From positions 2,046,001 to 2,110,000 of the forward strand of contig JAJQJQ010000022.1 in NCBI GenBank assembly GCA_028622995.1: a stretch of DNA of 64,000 nucleotides, given 5' to 3'. Positions 34,801 through 48,210 of this stretch are shown piece after piece. Under the pieces are notes generated by a model. The model was not told the DNA's origin. It searched no databases and was given only the letters and a program-made list of their open reading frames with translations. The position numbers were made by a program, and so were the translations under genes. Source of the DNA: Panagrolaimus kolymaensis (Eukaryota; Nematoda; Chromadorea; Rhabditida; Panagrolaimidae). The first letter of the stretch is position 1; every line of letters starts with the position of its first letter.

Positions 34801-36831
34801 TTGAAACTCAAACAAAAAACAAACCCGTTTTACTTTTTTTTACTCAAAAAATGGAAAATCTTTGTTTTCATAATAAAAAAAACTAAAACTACAGCAGAAA
34901 AATTATGGCTGCTCCCGGAAGGCAGCGAAAAATGGCAATGAAAATGAGATTAAAACAATGACTCTTCTTCCACCGAAGAGGAAATGAATCGAAGCATTGG
35001 ATTTAAAAAGGAAAAAACAATTGCTTCTTTGAAGCCACAACAAAACCATAGACAAGGCTTCATTTACGGAAGTCAATCTTTACATATATTTATTTTTCAG
35101 ATGATAGAAGCAATTATTTTCGGGAAAAGCCGTTGACGTCATGGATACCTTTAAATTTCCGAAAAAAAAGTTATAGAAGACTATTTCCGCTCCGTCTGCT
35201 GAAACATAGCTGAAGCAAAAGGCAGCAAAATGGTATGACTTTAGAAAGAAGTTCTACTACTGCTCCATGGTTTTTAAAGTCAATCTCCAATTGTTTTGTT
35301 TATTTAAGTCAATTATGTATCTGCGTACATGAAAATGAAACAAAAGTAAAAAAGCAATTCAAAAAAGAGAATTGAAGAGGTATAGGTTACATGCTTTTTA
35401 AACGGAAGTTTGCAATAAAAAATTGCAGAAATTTTTTATGAAAGACTAAAGATTTCAAAGCTTGCATTTTAGAAATAAAAAACGCAAACCAATTTTCTCA
35501 CCAATCTCCGGATTCACTTTTCATTGTTGAACACTTTAGTATTATATCAGGATAACAATTCCAAGTTCCAGAAACCTAGAAAAAGAGGAAGAAGAAAACA
35601 AACTTACAACTTACATTAAAGTGCAAAAATCATAGTGATACTATTGCTCGACGTGACGTTAATCATGGCAAACTCTAACTAAACTCAATCAATTATCAAA
35701 ATAATTTAATCTTCTTTTTAAAATTTTTTAGTCCATCATACTCTTCAAGCACTCCTTAATCACATCAATGAGGAAACAGTAGCATAATCATTAAAAAAAC
35801 TAAAGACTAAAAAGATTAACAACCGCCACTTTTCTTCTTCTTCTTCTTTTTCTTTTCAAATATGTAAGTAATAATGATTTCTTATGGGAGAAGTTTGTTT
35901 GAGTTTAAAAAAAAGATTACCCTTGACAACTCTGTTTTTTTTCCTTTCTTTTTCACAGTGAGAGAATTATGAATTATTGAAGCCATATATTTATGCTACT
36001 TAAGAAACAGGGAAGTTTAAAAAAAGGAAAGAAATAAATGTGTCAAATGACCTTCTAAAAACGACAGATTTTTAATTTTTTTTGACAGTAGAGTTAAGAA
36101 ATGTACTTAAGCAACTGTGATTAAATATTAATTTAAATATGGCGTATATAAGAATTTTTAAGTTTTAATAAAACTCATAGATCAAAAAAGTAGGAAAATA
36201 TTTTTTAATGAGCAAAGGTTGAAAATGAGTTTTATGAACATCAAGATATGTAATCACAAAAAAACAAGGAAATTAACTAAAATGCGTGAAAAAGTGGAGA
36301 GGAACAGAACAATAAGCATAGTTTCAAAAAGGAAGCTCCAAATATTTGATACTCTTCACTTTCGAATGCTTAGTGATGTTAAAAAACATTAGCCAACTTT
36401 AATAGGTTCCATAAAACGCTTGACATTTAGATATCCAGCGTAGCTAATTAAAACTTACACAAGGTTTCATTCAATAAAGTTCAAAAAAATTTCATTTCCA
36501 TCAATTAGATCTTTTTTTCAAAAACAAAAATTAACCAAATACCTCCAGTTTAAATCTTTCATTCGGTCATTTATCAATCTCTCCTTCAACCAATAAAACT
36601 TAAAATGTTATATAGCAGGCAGCGAAAGCATAAAAAACAAATGTTTTTACTTTTCAATTTTTTTTTGATTGAGACTGATAAATCAATCTTATTCACTTCC
36701 TTGAATTTCGAATAAAAAAAGTTGAACATCCTATAATCTCACATGCTTATTATTGTTGTCTCTTTTCTTTAAAACAATGCATTAAATAAATATTTATTAA
36801 CATTATTAAAAGATAAAAACAAATTACATAA
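31864..36831. other. Gene-free stretch, 5.0 kb
   Basis: It lies upstream of CAL-1 and downstream of the membrane-protein gene. No exon pair with consistent splice phase or any protein family was recognised on either strand. A- and T-runs dominate. A slightly GC-richer patch near 32310-32400 could be CAL-1 promoter or leader sequence. Confidence 0.45.
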
Positions 36832-38420
36832 TTAATTTATACGTTTACCATTCTTTTCAATATGATTAAAAGGAGCATCGTTTTTATCATAGATTGAGAA
36901 TACAGCGGTATCACGAACAATGGCTTCATGTTTAGCCAATTCAGCTTCCTTTTCTTTTTCATAAACAAACCATAAACCAACAGAAATGACGATAATGATA
37001 ATAATAATTACAACACATATAACTACAATTGTTTCAATAGGTGAAAAATCCCAATCCCATCCAAAACCACCATTTTCAGCAACTTGAGGATCTTGAAGTG
37101 AAAGCTTTTTTGGTTTTGAATTTGCAGCAGAACCAGTAACAGTAATTTCAGGTGGAGCAATTCGATTTGTTTCATCAGATTCTACATGAATAAATGGAAC
37201 AGGATTGAAGCCGTGTTGATCGAAGAGAACATCGGCACAAAAATCACCTTTGCAACAGCATGCATTTTCTTCAACAATTAAATTATCATTATGAAATATA
37301 TTCACTCGTTGACATATTGGCTTTCCCGTGGCATCAGTATTACATGGACGATCAATTTTGAATGGAGATGGTACTAAAAATCGAATGGTTACTCATTTTA
37401 TAAAGTCAAAGATCAATAAGTTTTTGAAAAATGTAACAAACCTCGAAAATCAATTAAAAATTTATCGGAATCTGTATTGCCTTTCAAGATATCCCAATTT
37501 TTAGGAGCCACAAGATCGCCTGTCTAAAATATACGAAACAATGAACGAGCAAAAATATTTATTATCCAAAAACAAACTTGATCATTCATACAGCCAAAGA
37601 AAACGTGATTATTTGGTAGAGAAATAATAACGCAACTACTATTTTCGTGTGGACAAGGATGTGAATCGACTGAAGTTAATTCAGCTACAGCGCATGAAAG
37701 CTCTTGTGGAATCTAAAAAAGTAATCACATTTTTATATTTCAAGTGCTTCTTTGAAAATGAAAAACAAAAAGCTCACCCGACTTCGCCATTCAGTATATT
37801 GAGATGCAAGTAAAGTCATGAAAGGAGCCACAAATGCAGGAAATGGTGGTTCAAAAGACAAAGAATGATTTCCACATATTGACGAATTGATTGGAGTAAC
37901 ATCGGTGTCATAGAAATTGATAATTTCGCGGTCGGTTTCAATTGGAAGAATTCTCTGAAATATGAAAGTTTTAAATAAACAAAAGTCGGAAGATAATTCG
38001 TAAACAAAATCCTAGCCTAAATCAAATACGATAGCGTTCAATTTGATATTACACTTTTGGCTAAATTGCTAACCAAAAAAAACTCCAGAAAAATTAGGCA
38101 ATTATCCATCAAAAGCAACCAATCAAAAAATAAAAAAACTTACTGGTGCTGTATTTGACATATTCCGGTATTCTTCATCGATGAGTTTACTATAAAGTTG
38201 ATCAATCGTATTTTGTATAGCATTCTAAAATATAAATCTTCCATTATTTGAAACCATAAAGAGCGTTCAATAAAAAATATCAAAAAAGCATCCTCCGCTT
38301 TTTGACGATGGCACTTACTTGTTTTTTCTGAGAATTCGCTGTCGGCAAAGTCAAAACAAATTCAAAATGTAAAATAACAACAAATAAGAACTTCAACACT
38401 TGAGTTTTATCCAAAAACAT
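36832..38420 (-). CDS. Predicted type I membrane protein with Cys-rich ectodomain
   Basis: Six exons give 372 residues: 38319-38420, 38144-38224, 37778-37954, 37578-37712, 37442-37523 and 36832-37373, all in phase. A signal peptide is present (core KFLFVVILHFEFVL). The ectodomain of about 265 residues has scattered Cys and NxS/T sites. It ends with a Cys-dense stretch containing CCCKGDFC, a pattern like the last strand of the three-finger (Ly6/activin-receptor) fold. A very hydrophobic helix (IETIVVICVVIIIIIIVISV) is followed by a ~50-residue cytoplasmic tail with no kinase domain. I do not recognise a named family. It could be a nematode-specific cell-surface receptor or adhesion protein; this is inference from topology only. 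Confidence 0.85.
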
Positions 38421-40000
38421 ATTTACAAAATGTATTTATGTAGTAAAAGCATTTTTTAAAGAGTCAAAATTGTGGAAAGAAAAAAAAGTAAAACATGCAA
38501 ATTTAAAACAGCCAACAACGATTCCATTTTTTTGCTTTTGCAATTGAAAAAGTGAGAAGTTGTGGAACCAAAATGAATTGCTTGAGAAGCCATTGGATTA
38601 AATTACTGAAAATCTAAAGGAGCATTTCGTCGATTCCCATTGTTTTGTGTTTCATTGTAAAATAAAAAATGAAAATAAAAACATCCAACTATACAATTTA
38701 TCTTTCATCAAATCAAATTATAAAAGAATTAAAGATTTTTTGGCTAACTTTGGAGCAATGATTGAAAGCTAATTTATCAGAGCGATATGATAAAAATAAT
38801 AACATTTATTAAAAAATGATAACATCTGTCAAAAATGTTGGTTGTATCGATTTATATATTTATTTGTTATAATTTTTAAGAAATCAATTGGTTTGTGAAA
38901 GAGAAAACCTTACAAGTGTCTAAATTTATCACATTTTTTAAAGTTTTTTGTTATAACATAAAATGTTTTGTATTGTAAATGTTAAAAATTTCTAAACTTC
39001 TTAAATTTATGTATTTTGTAATAAACAATTTTATAATTCAAAAATCGTATAAATTATAACAACAAACATGTGTTGAAAAACGTTGTGCATAATTGGTTAA
39101 TTTTTATGTTTTCCCCCTTTTTTTAAGATTTTTTTTCTCTCGTGAATAAACACGGAACAATTCTTTCATTTTATTTTCTTTAATTTAGTCTGACAATTTG
39201 GGATGAGAACGCTTTCCATTTTTGAGCCTTACCAAATAGCTTTTCTTTTTTGCTGACTTCCTTTACTAATTTTTTTGGCTTTTTAAGATTCCAAAAAATA
39301 TGTGTTTTGAGTATTTTTTTATCCATAAAAAAAGACGCAAATAAGAACAATGCGAATTATTTTTCGTGGGTCTTATTGTTGTTTTTGATTTTTAAAGAAA
39401 GGTGTAAAGGCGATTTAAAGTTAAATATTAAATTTTTTTAAAGTTATATTTTTAGTTGAAATCAGTCTTTTTAATTTTTGAAAAATTTTCAACAGTTTTG
39501 ATAAAAATAAAAGAATATAGTTTGATTTTACCGGAACTTTTGAAATTAAATCGTATCATCATACCTTCTAAAAAAGCTTATAGGTTGCTCTTTTTAAAAA
39601 TGAATCTATGGCTATCACTGAAAGGCACCGAACAACATCGTCTTTTCTAAATTGAGGCAGGGGCATTACGAGCTTTTTAGAAATATTTTAAAAATTCAAT
39701 ATGGCCAAAGAGATTTCCGTTAATTGTGTGTCAAATAAATTTTAGGTTTTGATTGTAAAACTTTTCCGGATATTGAAAATTTTTCTCTGCGTTATTACTG
39801 CTTTAACCTACCTATTTTCTTATCTTTTAACTTATTTTTGCTTCCATTTTTTTGATTAAAAACAATGAAGAGTGGGGAAAGATGAATCAAGCAAAAGGAA
39901 GGAAAAAAAGAATGAAAAAGAGAAGAAAAGGATTTTGCATTCTCATTTCATAGAAATGAAACGGTGATGAGTGGCGGTTTTCTTTTGAGGAAGCATTAAG

Positions 40001-40208
40001 GACCTAATAGCTGGGGAGGGATCCATGGAGCTAATATCAGAGCAAGGATCGATAGAGATAATAGCTGAACAAAGATCCATGGTGCTATTATTAGGAGAAG
40101 GATCCATGAAGCTAATAGCAGGACATGGATTCATGGAACTATTATCTCGAGAAAGATCCAATAAATAAATATCAGCGGAAGGATCCAAGGACCAAAATAA
40201 AGTGAGGG
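40001..40208. repeat. 27-bp tandem minisatellite
   Basis: GATC-beginning units start at exactly 27-bp spacing at 40020, 40047, 40074, 40101, 40128, 40155 and 40182, with degenerate flanking copies. The typical unit is GGATCCATGGAGCTAATA plus nine variable bases. Because 27 is a multiple of three, long frames are open on both strands. The minus frame gives a nine-residue repeat around DPSPAI. There is no flanking gene structure, so it is annotated as a repeat and not as a gene. Confidence 0.9.
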
Positions 40209-40350
40209 ATGCGTTAGCTTTGAAAAACATGATAGCATCCGGAGACGGCATGGGATCGAGATAGGGCACAAGATCAAAATTGTAGATAGTATTCAGAAAA
40301 GGGATATGATACAGTAATAAGAGCTATGCTTATTCATTTTTAATTTCTTG

Positions 40351-40367
40351 GCCGGCCGAAGGCCGGC
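40351..40367. repeat. GC-rich perfect inverted repeat
   Basis: GCCGGCC and GGCCGGC arms of 7 bp flank the 3-base GAA loop. It is an all-GC stem in very AT-rich surroundings. It may be a footprint of a mobile element or a structured element; its function is unknown. Confidence 0.8.
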
Positions 40368-43300
40368 GTAGCTTCTAGTATATAATAAAAATGGAAATAA
40401 AAAAAGAAGTCATTTTTTGCGTCGTTGATTTTCTTCCTTTTCTTCCATTCTTTTTCTTGCGATAGATAGATAAGCCGATTGATTGAAATCGATGAATGAA
40501 AAGAAAAAATAAGAAAAACGCGCAAAAGAAAAAAAGGAAAAAAGGAAGATGTTGTTATTTTGGAAAAAATGCACTTTATTTTTTCCAATAAATTTTTATT
40601 TGTTGGAATAATTATCTTCCAACATCGCGTCCTCGTTAGTTTTTGGAAGTATAAAAAGAAAAACGCTGTTTTGGAGCGATAAAAATTTGCAGCTCATTCG
40701 CCAGATTTCATTCATCTGATACTTCTTTGATCATTTATAAAATCACTCGATTGATGAATGGATGATAGTTGGTGATCATTGCTACCAGGATCTTCTTCAG
40801 CGCGTATCTTCTTTGTCTCTTTCGATGTCGTCGTCAATATTGTCCATTATAATAAAACACGATTTCTATTTTTTATTTTATTTTGTTGTTGGAGCTCGCT
40901 CCAATCTTGATTCAAACCAATTTTTTCTCGTTTTTTAAAAACAAATTAAAAAAACGCATCAGTTCTTTTTTTCAATTTCAATCAAAAAAAATCAGTGATG
41001 ATTTTTTATGTCTATCAAAAATTAACCTTTTTTTGAATTATTTTTTTAACATCGATTTCCAAAAATTATTTTTTCTTCGGAACGCAGTGAACCTTTTTTA
41101 AATTTAACGCCTATTTTTTAAAAATTTTTTGCCTGTTTTTTTTCTGTTGGTAGTCTTCCGATGAAATTTTTTCTTATCGTGTCAATGGGCTTCTTTTTAT
41201 TTTTGTACGTGGTGTTTCGCAGTCAATAAAATTTTTTATGTAAAATATAAAAAACCGTTTAATATTATTATTTTTTCTTTAAAATTCGAAAGACCGGAAC
41301 AGATATTATTTTTATATATTTTTTGAAAGCAAAAACAAAAAAAACGATGATGTCCTTCAGAGTTTTTCCTATGCTTTTTTGCTAACTTTTTTTGGTGGCG
41401 TCTATCATTTATTTTTATTTTTTTTGCTGTTGCTTGCTGCACCATTTTTGTGTATTTCCGTTTTTTCTTCTTTTTCTCTCTTTTTTTTCATTCTCACCCA
41501 GCTGTGTGATTTTTTAGACAGAAATCAATCGATTGATGATTTCTAAATTTAATTCTTTTCTTTTTTTGATGCGCTTGGTTTGGTCTTTGGTTTATAGGTG
41601 AAAATGCTTAATTCTCTAGGTGTAAATGCCGACAAGTCTTAAGGTAAAAATGTTTATTGGATATTAAGAAAATAAAAAAGCCTAAAAATTTATATGTTTT
41701 TTTTTTTTTGCCTTTCACCAACATATTCGTACATATAAAAAGGCCACGGTCAAATGAGGCATGATTTCCAGTGACTTTTAAAGTGGCGACTTTCAAACTT
41801 TCTTCTGCTTCCAAAAAAACCATGAGAGCTTTTCCTTGGAATATTAAATGGAAAAAAACTATATTAAAGGAGCCTAAAAAATCTGTCCATGACCATCGAC
41901 GCGTGACATATTCTTAAACTAAAAAGCAAGCACCAACAAAAAGCTTTTTTATTTTTATTTTTTTTGTGAACGAAATGCATGGACAAAAAACATGTTTCAC
42001 GTTAGCATCAAATTTTTCGTCGTCTTCACACGGGTTTTAAAATAAAAATGCTTTCATTGATTCGATTTTGACGACTGACTTCTTTCAAAATTATTACTAA
42101 AAAAATTCAACTTTATGAATCATCAAAAAAGTTTTTTTTTAATTTTTTCTTGCATATGAAATTTTAAAAAGAATCACCCAAGGAATCATGACGATCGAGC
42201 TTTTGACCATTTGCCCATTCATTCTTTTGCCTCTACTCCCTCGCTTTTCTTTTTTTATTTGATCACCAATATTTGTATTTTCGCTTTTCCATTCACCTCC
42301 TTTTTTGAGAAGAAAAAGGTCATTTTTTCCAAAAAAAACTTACATCATTTTTTTCCGTTACGATTTCTTTTTACTTTCAAACCTGGACCGTTTTTTTAGT
42401 GTTTGTTGTGTGTTTATTTTATTCTTTTTGACGACAACCATTATATTTTAAAATATCACTGACTGTTCCATTTTTTTGGTAAATATTTGACGCAAATCAA
42501 TCAGTATTACCAAACTTGTTATCAATTCAATAATTTTTGAAAAGAAAAAAAACAAACATCAAAAAACACGTGCTAATTATTCGGCTAATCTCCTCTGAAA
42601 ATTAATCAAGTTTGTAAAAGGTTGATTTTTTTAATTCGATTTTTTGTTGTCAAAATTTAATTGATTTTGAACTGCGAGGGTTAGAAACAAAAAGTGATCT
42701 ATAAAACTATCATTCTTCACACGCGGATAATAAATCTGCGATGGATTATACTTTTGGTTTTTAATTTATTCTCTGAATCACAATTCCACGTTTTCATTTT
42801 GCAACGTTTTAGTTTTATAAAATTTTGAAATTGTAGTAGTGAAACTGGCGTGATTGGTTTATATGTTTATGGATCCATAGTTTTAATATTTCAGTTTTTG
42901 CAAATCAAAAAAGTTAAAGTTTTGGTTTTTTAACATTCATCAATCAACCTTATTTTTTATACTTTCAAAGTGACTATTTATTTGTTTTTTAAACCCTTTT
43001 CATTATTAAAAATTAACTTTATTTTGCCATTAATATCCTCCTTCAGCTGTTAAAATATTTTATTTTTCTACATATTTGTTTATTTTTATTTTCAACCGGA
43101 AGTTTGCATGATAACGTTGAAACCTTTAAAAAAATTTGAACGACCAATTAACCTTTAACATACGTTTTCAAGCCCTTAGTAATTACAAGGTTTATAATAA
43201 TGACTACGTGCAAACAAACATTTTGCTCCTATTTTTTAGGGATGCTTGTTTTTTTTGGCTATGGAGGCTATAGCACTGCTTGAAGCCTCTCTTTTTTTGG

Positions 43301-43708
43301 AAACCATTGTTTTTTCTTTTTTTCATTCATAAACTGCTTTCTTTCCTTCCTCGTTTTTTTTTTGCTGCCTCATAAAAAGTATCTTAAAACAACAAAGGGC
43401 AAAAATGCCGCGATTTATGATACTCCCACGAGATTCTCTCTTCCATTTACTTTCCAACAACTTCCAAAAACATTTTATTTTTATTGAGCTTGTTTTTTTC
43501 GTGAATGAATGAAGAAGATGTTCTTGAAACTTGACACATTTTATAACTCTTTTTTTACAGAACTCTTTTTGAAAGCGGCGGCAGCAGTGACTTCGAAGTT
43601 CCGGGTGAACAGTAACAACAACATCAGCAGCTTTTCCATCCTAAAGTCTTTCATTATTTTTTTTTTGCTATATAACTCCACCCATTCCATTTTGCTTTTT
43701 TTGTGGAA

Positions 43709-44393
43709 ATGGATGATGCCATTGGAGCCGGTGGCAGTGGCATTGCTGCTGGCAATGGTGTCTCACATGAAGACCCAAATTTAACTTCAGATCAAAGACG
43801 AAAACAATGGGCATTTAGTTCGGGTCGATCATATTCAGCTCCGCCAAGAAAAAAGTGGTATCGTCGAGGGCCACTTCGACGCATGGGTTCTCAGCATTCA
43901 ATGTTATATGATCAAATGGTTTCAAGGCGTTTAGTTGGAGCTATAACAGCTTGGCATGATTTACATTCAACTTTACTTCAATTATCTTCTGAAAAACGAA
44001 GTTTGGGTGGTAGTGAACCTTGCACATTGGAAGGTACTCCAGCTTCTTCATCTTCTCCTTCACCAAGTGATGAAGTATTTAGTTCAGATGATTTTGGTGA
44101 AAGTGATAAAGATGATGGTAACTTAATTATATTTTTTCTTCATTTGTTACACTAAACTCTCTCTAATAATTATAGGGTTAGAATTGGATGATGCCATCTC
44201 TATTGCTGATGATGATATTGAAGGTGGAGAAAGTGATGATACATTAGATGAAATTGTAGAATTTGAGAAAAAATCAAGGTTAAATGGAAAATTGTCCCTT
44301 TCAAATCCTGAATTAACGAGTATTCAATTAAAACAAATGTTTCCAGAATTGAGTGAACAGTGGAGGTTGGTTTTGACAAAAGTGAAACATTAA
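43709..44393 (+). CDS. Acidic Ser-rich protein, or alternative 5' exons of the DGK gene
   Basis: Exon 43709-44117 joins 44176 onward in phase, encoding a Gly/Ser-rich start (MDDAIGAGGSGIAAG), a basic patch (PPRKKWYRRGPLRRMG) and acidic Ser/Asp stretches. If read to its own stop at 44391-44393, it is a 208-residue protein ending LTKVKH, and an AATAAA lies only 8 nt further. Alternatively the second exon ends at 44365 before a GTTGGT donor, in phase 2. That is exactly the phase of the DGK common exon at 48969, and GTTGGT donors are used elsewhere in this window. The long form would encode a 1,396-residue DGK. The sequence alone does not decide. No domain is recognised. Confidence 0.7.
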
Positions 44394-47300
44394 ATTTGGG
44401 GAATAAAAAAATTGTAGCTTGGTTGAATTTAATTTAATGGTTGAAAACAAATTCAAAAGTCAGTCAAAAATTTTGGGCTCTCTTGAAATCTTTTAGGTTT
44501 TAATTCCAGGATTGTTAGCTGCCTATAATTAACATAAGCCAATTTTTTAATTCATTATTGACTTATGTTAATTTTTTTAACACCCTATATTTTTTGATCT
44601 TTGCATTTTTTGGTTGGTTTTTTCGTTCTATGCTTTTTTTTCGAGTTTTGAGAGACCACGTTTTTGCTACAACAAACATGATTGTAAAAAAGCATATGAT
44701 ACTTCAAAAATCGTTTATTACAAAAACTTATAAAATTTAATAAATAATAAATTAAAAGAACTAATTTATTATTTCACGGTGCCGGTGTGTTTACTATAAA
44801 TTCTATGAGCAATTATCAGCAGCAAACCTGGAATTTATAAAATGATTAAAAATTTAAAAAAAAAATGACTGTCAGTTAAAAAAAAAGTAATTAATACACT
44901 TTCATATGTTTGTTTATTTTATTATTATACTAATGTCTTATTCACAACGTAAACACACAAATTAAAAACCAGATGACTTCCTTGTAAGGTGGCTTAAAAA
45001 TGTAAAGGTTCTTTGTTTAAAAAAAATTAATTTTCCAAGCATTTAATTATTATTTTTTCAAAAAGCTAAATGTTTGATTTTTTGGGTTATTAAATATAAT
45101 TTAATATTTAAATAGATAAACAAGATTTTGATTAACCTTTTATTTTTTTATAAACGCTTTTTTTTATTTCGTCTTTAATCTTTTCAACATCGACGACGAG
45201 GACGACTTAATATTTATCTTTTTCCTTTTGATTGCATTTCTTAATTCTTCACTCATTTTTATTTTTCGCTTCATTTTCTTTATTTTTTAACAATATTATC
45301 TTGTCTATTTTCTTCCTGTGCTATATATACATATATATGTGTGGCAATGACTGCCAATTTGCTTTCTCACTTTTCCTCTCTTATGACGTCTATTTGTAAA
45401 TTTTAAAAAGATAATTATAAACCATTCCCTCCACTTTTAGACTATGTGAAGCTTAAATTTAAATTTACCATAAGGTTTAACCTACCACTTTCATCTCAAA
45501 TGACTACAAAAAAACATTTATTTTCTAGGCTTAAAATTAATTTTTAAATTAATTTTTTTTTGCATAAAAATTTTCCGCCGGAAGCTTTTGTATGTTAAAT
45601 GTCGCAAAGCCATCTTCCGTTTTTTATTTTCCATTTCTTTTTTTCTTTGATGTTTTTTTTGGAAGATACTCTCTTTGCCTGCTGCTTCAACAGTTTGCCT
45701 CCTTTAGCTTTCTTTGCGCAGGATTAACAGCTCAATAATAAAATTAAAAAAATAAAAGAAGGTATTTTGGTTTCCGTTGAAAAGAAGCTAGTTTCTTCTT
45801 CATCTTCTTGTTCAACGACGGCGACGTTGTCGTTATTGCTTTCCTTCTATTTTTTCTTCTTGGCTTTTTTGCACTTGTCCTCTGCTTCCCTTAAAAATAA
45901 AAAAATAAAGTATAGGCTTTGATGAAGTTCCCTTCAATTTATTTATTTTTAATGATAAATGTCGTTTAAGAATTATTATTATAAATAAGTGTCGATTACT
46001 ACTTTCATACTTTTCTTAGTTTTATTATGAAATCTCAAACTTTTTATTTTCGTTTGTTGAAAGGTGAGTGCCATTATGGCGGCTTTCTTTTACAAAATTT
46101 GATTGATCTGGACTAGAAAAGCTTTTTGCGATAAAATATTGAAATTTTCACATTTAGCAATAAATGATAGAGCAAATTCGTTTTTTTAATTTTTTAATTT
46201 TCGCATTCATATATTAAAAATGTTTACCAAAATGTTAAGATGAAATAAATAACATTCTCGGCGATATAGCTTTTTCTCAATTATGCCGATGCTTTTTACA
46301 TATCTCTCTACCGCTCCCGCCGTCGATATTGTTGTTGGTGTTGAAAAATAATCTCTTTTTCTTATGACAAACTCTGTCGCTTTTTCCCTTCCTTCGTTCG
46401 GCCACGAACGTCAAAGCAATCAACAACAACAAAAAGATAGCGGTGTTCCATTATCCGTCGCCGCATTTGCCATATGGATGTTTTTCAAATAGCCAATGGC
46501 TATTTATTATATATCGCCTTTGCTTTGACATTCGCTTGCTTGTTTTTGATTTTTATTTTTCATATTTCCGCAAACTTTTTTTTAGCGAATTTGCATTAGC
46601 TTTTTTATTTCCACCTCTTTTCTAGCTCTTTACTTTTTTTGTTGCGCATTTTTTATGTCCTTTGTTTCGCAGCTGAAAACAATGGTAGAAAAAAAGATGG
46701 AGTTAGTTACTTTTGCTAGTTTTAATGTGTTTCAGTAATACTAAAACTTCATTGCCATTATTTTTCTCGAACAAATGTATTCGTGTAAAAAATGCATGAA
46801 CATTTTTTTTTAAAAAAAGATAGGTTAAAAATTCAATTGCTTTTTATCTCTGCTATAAAAAACGAAACCAACTTTTTTGTTTTGGATAAAAAAAACAAAA
46901 CAAAAGGATGCAAGTTTGTTCAAAGTCAATGAAGCGCGTAATTGATTGAACGAATTCCATATTAGGCTTTCATTCTTTTTAATAATCTCTTTTGTTCTTT
47001 CTTTTTTGAAGGAGGAGAAAGGCTAAAAACAAGAAAATGAATATTTTTTATGTGGTAATCATATTAGCTTGTCTAATATCAAAAATTTTCGAAGTATCAA
47101 ACACTTTAAATTTTAGTAGCGCTCTTCTAATTCGGAAATTTAAAAATAGTGAATTTATTGAACATCAACGTCATATATATGATACATACCTAAAATATTA
47201 GTAATCATTTCCCGCAATTGCTTTTTCGCCTACGTAGAAACTATGTAATTAAAACATCTTCACTATCCTTTTTTTTCTCTTTATTGTTAATTTTTTTCTC

Positions 47301-48210
47301 TCTCCTTGCTTTTATCTTTCAAAGATTTTTTTATTATATGGCTTCTTCATCAGAAAGAGTTCAAACGTCAAAAAATATTCTACCTTTATTTTTCTGTTGC
47401 AAAAAAAAAGAAGAAAAAAAAACCAACCAACGAAATAATGCAAATTAAAACACGCCCTGTTGAAGATAAAGGTGGACACATTTTTCTCTTCTTTCTACCT
47501 CTAGCAATTTTTAACACGTCCCATGGATTCAATAATATTTCTCTTTCTATGACAAACAACCAACCAGTGGTGTTAAAAAGAAATAAGTCATCCCAAACAA
47601 AAAAAAATGGCTTTCCTATTTTTCAGGATGGATTAATATCGGTGGTATTTATTACGTTACGTGAAATAAAATGGCTTTTCTTCTCCTTCACCTTATTTAG
47701 AGAATAGCCGGGGCTCATCTCATTCGTCTACTAACTTGCTATCCTTTTCTTTTCATCAATGAAAATAGCAAGAAAGAAAAAATAAAATCTCAAAAGTTGC
47801 GCTCTTTCGAAAAAATAAAAATGAGGATAAAGTATTTATCTTTTTTCTTCTTTCAATTCTGTCTTCGCTTTTTATAAACACAAAATTTTTAAGTGTTTCT
47901 TTAAACCGCGTGTAAAAAAATATTTCACCTGTATTTTTTTTTTGTTTTCCGCCTCTTCAAATGATAGATAGAAAAAATAAAAATAATAGATACTTCGAGG
48001 ATTTAAGTAAATAATTGTTTTTTGTGTTGTTTTATTTTTGATCATTGTCTCAAACTTTATTTATTTTTTTCAGGAAGAATGTTAGTTATTATTATTTTCA
48101 AATACTTTAATCATTTTTTATTATTTTAAATGTAAAAAAATATATTATTATTATTGTGCCTTTATATTTTCTTCTTCTTTAATTCTCATTTTTTTAAATC
48201 TTAAAACATT
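44394..48210. other. Intron or intergenic region, 3.8 kb
   Basis: It lies between the acidic upstream exons and the ATG of the DGK exon at 48211. It is A/T-run-rich with no supported exon. Open frames such as 47218-47448 and 47306-47707 overlap one another and contain only Lys/Phe-rich sequence. Confidence 0.45.

Larger units (their letters stand above)
38421..43708. other. Gene-free stretch, 5.3 kb
   Basis: It holds a 27-bp minisatellite (40001-40208) and a GC-rich hairpin (40351-40367). The remainder is A/T-run DNA with conspicuous ~10-bp spacing of runs, for example 40920-41140. A minus-strand open frame at 41608-41823 ends at a GT but has no identifiable partner exon. Confidence 0.45.

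Noticed and set aside
34343..34811. Two overlapping minus-strand Ser/Phe-rich frames
   Set aside because: No family similarity, low-complexity composition and no splice context; typical of this non-coding DNA.
39943..40269. 108-residue minus-strand frame with nine-residue repeats
   Set aside because: It follows from a 27-bp minisatellite, which keeps several frames open on both strands; no start context or neighbouring exon.
41608..41823. Minus-strand start with a possible donor after residue ~35
   Set aside because: No matching downstream exon with correct phase was found within several kb. Left uncalled, though it could be a first exon of an unseen gene.
47218..47707. Overlapping Phe/Lys-rich frames of 76 and 133 residues
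   Set aside because: Derived from T- and A-runs, mutually overlapping, with no domain.
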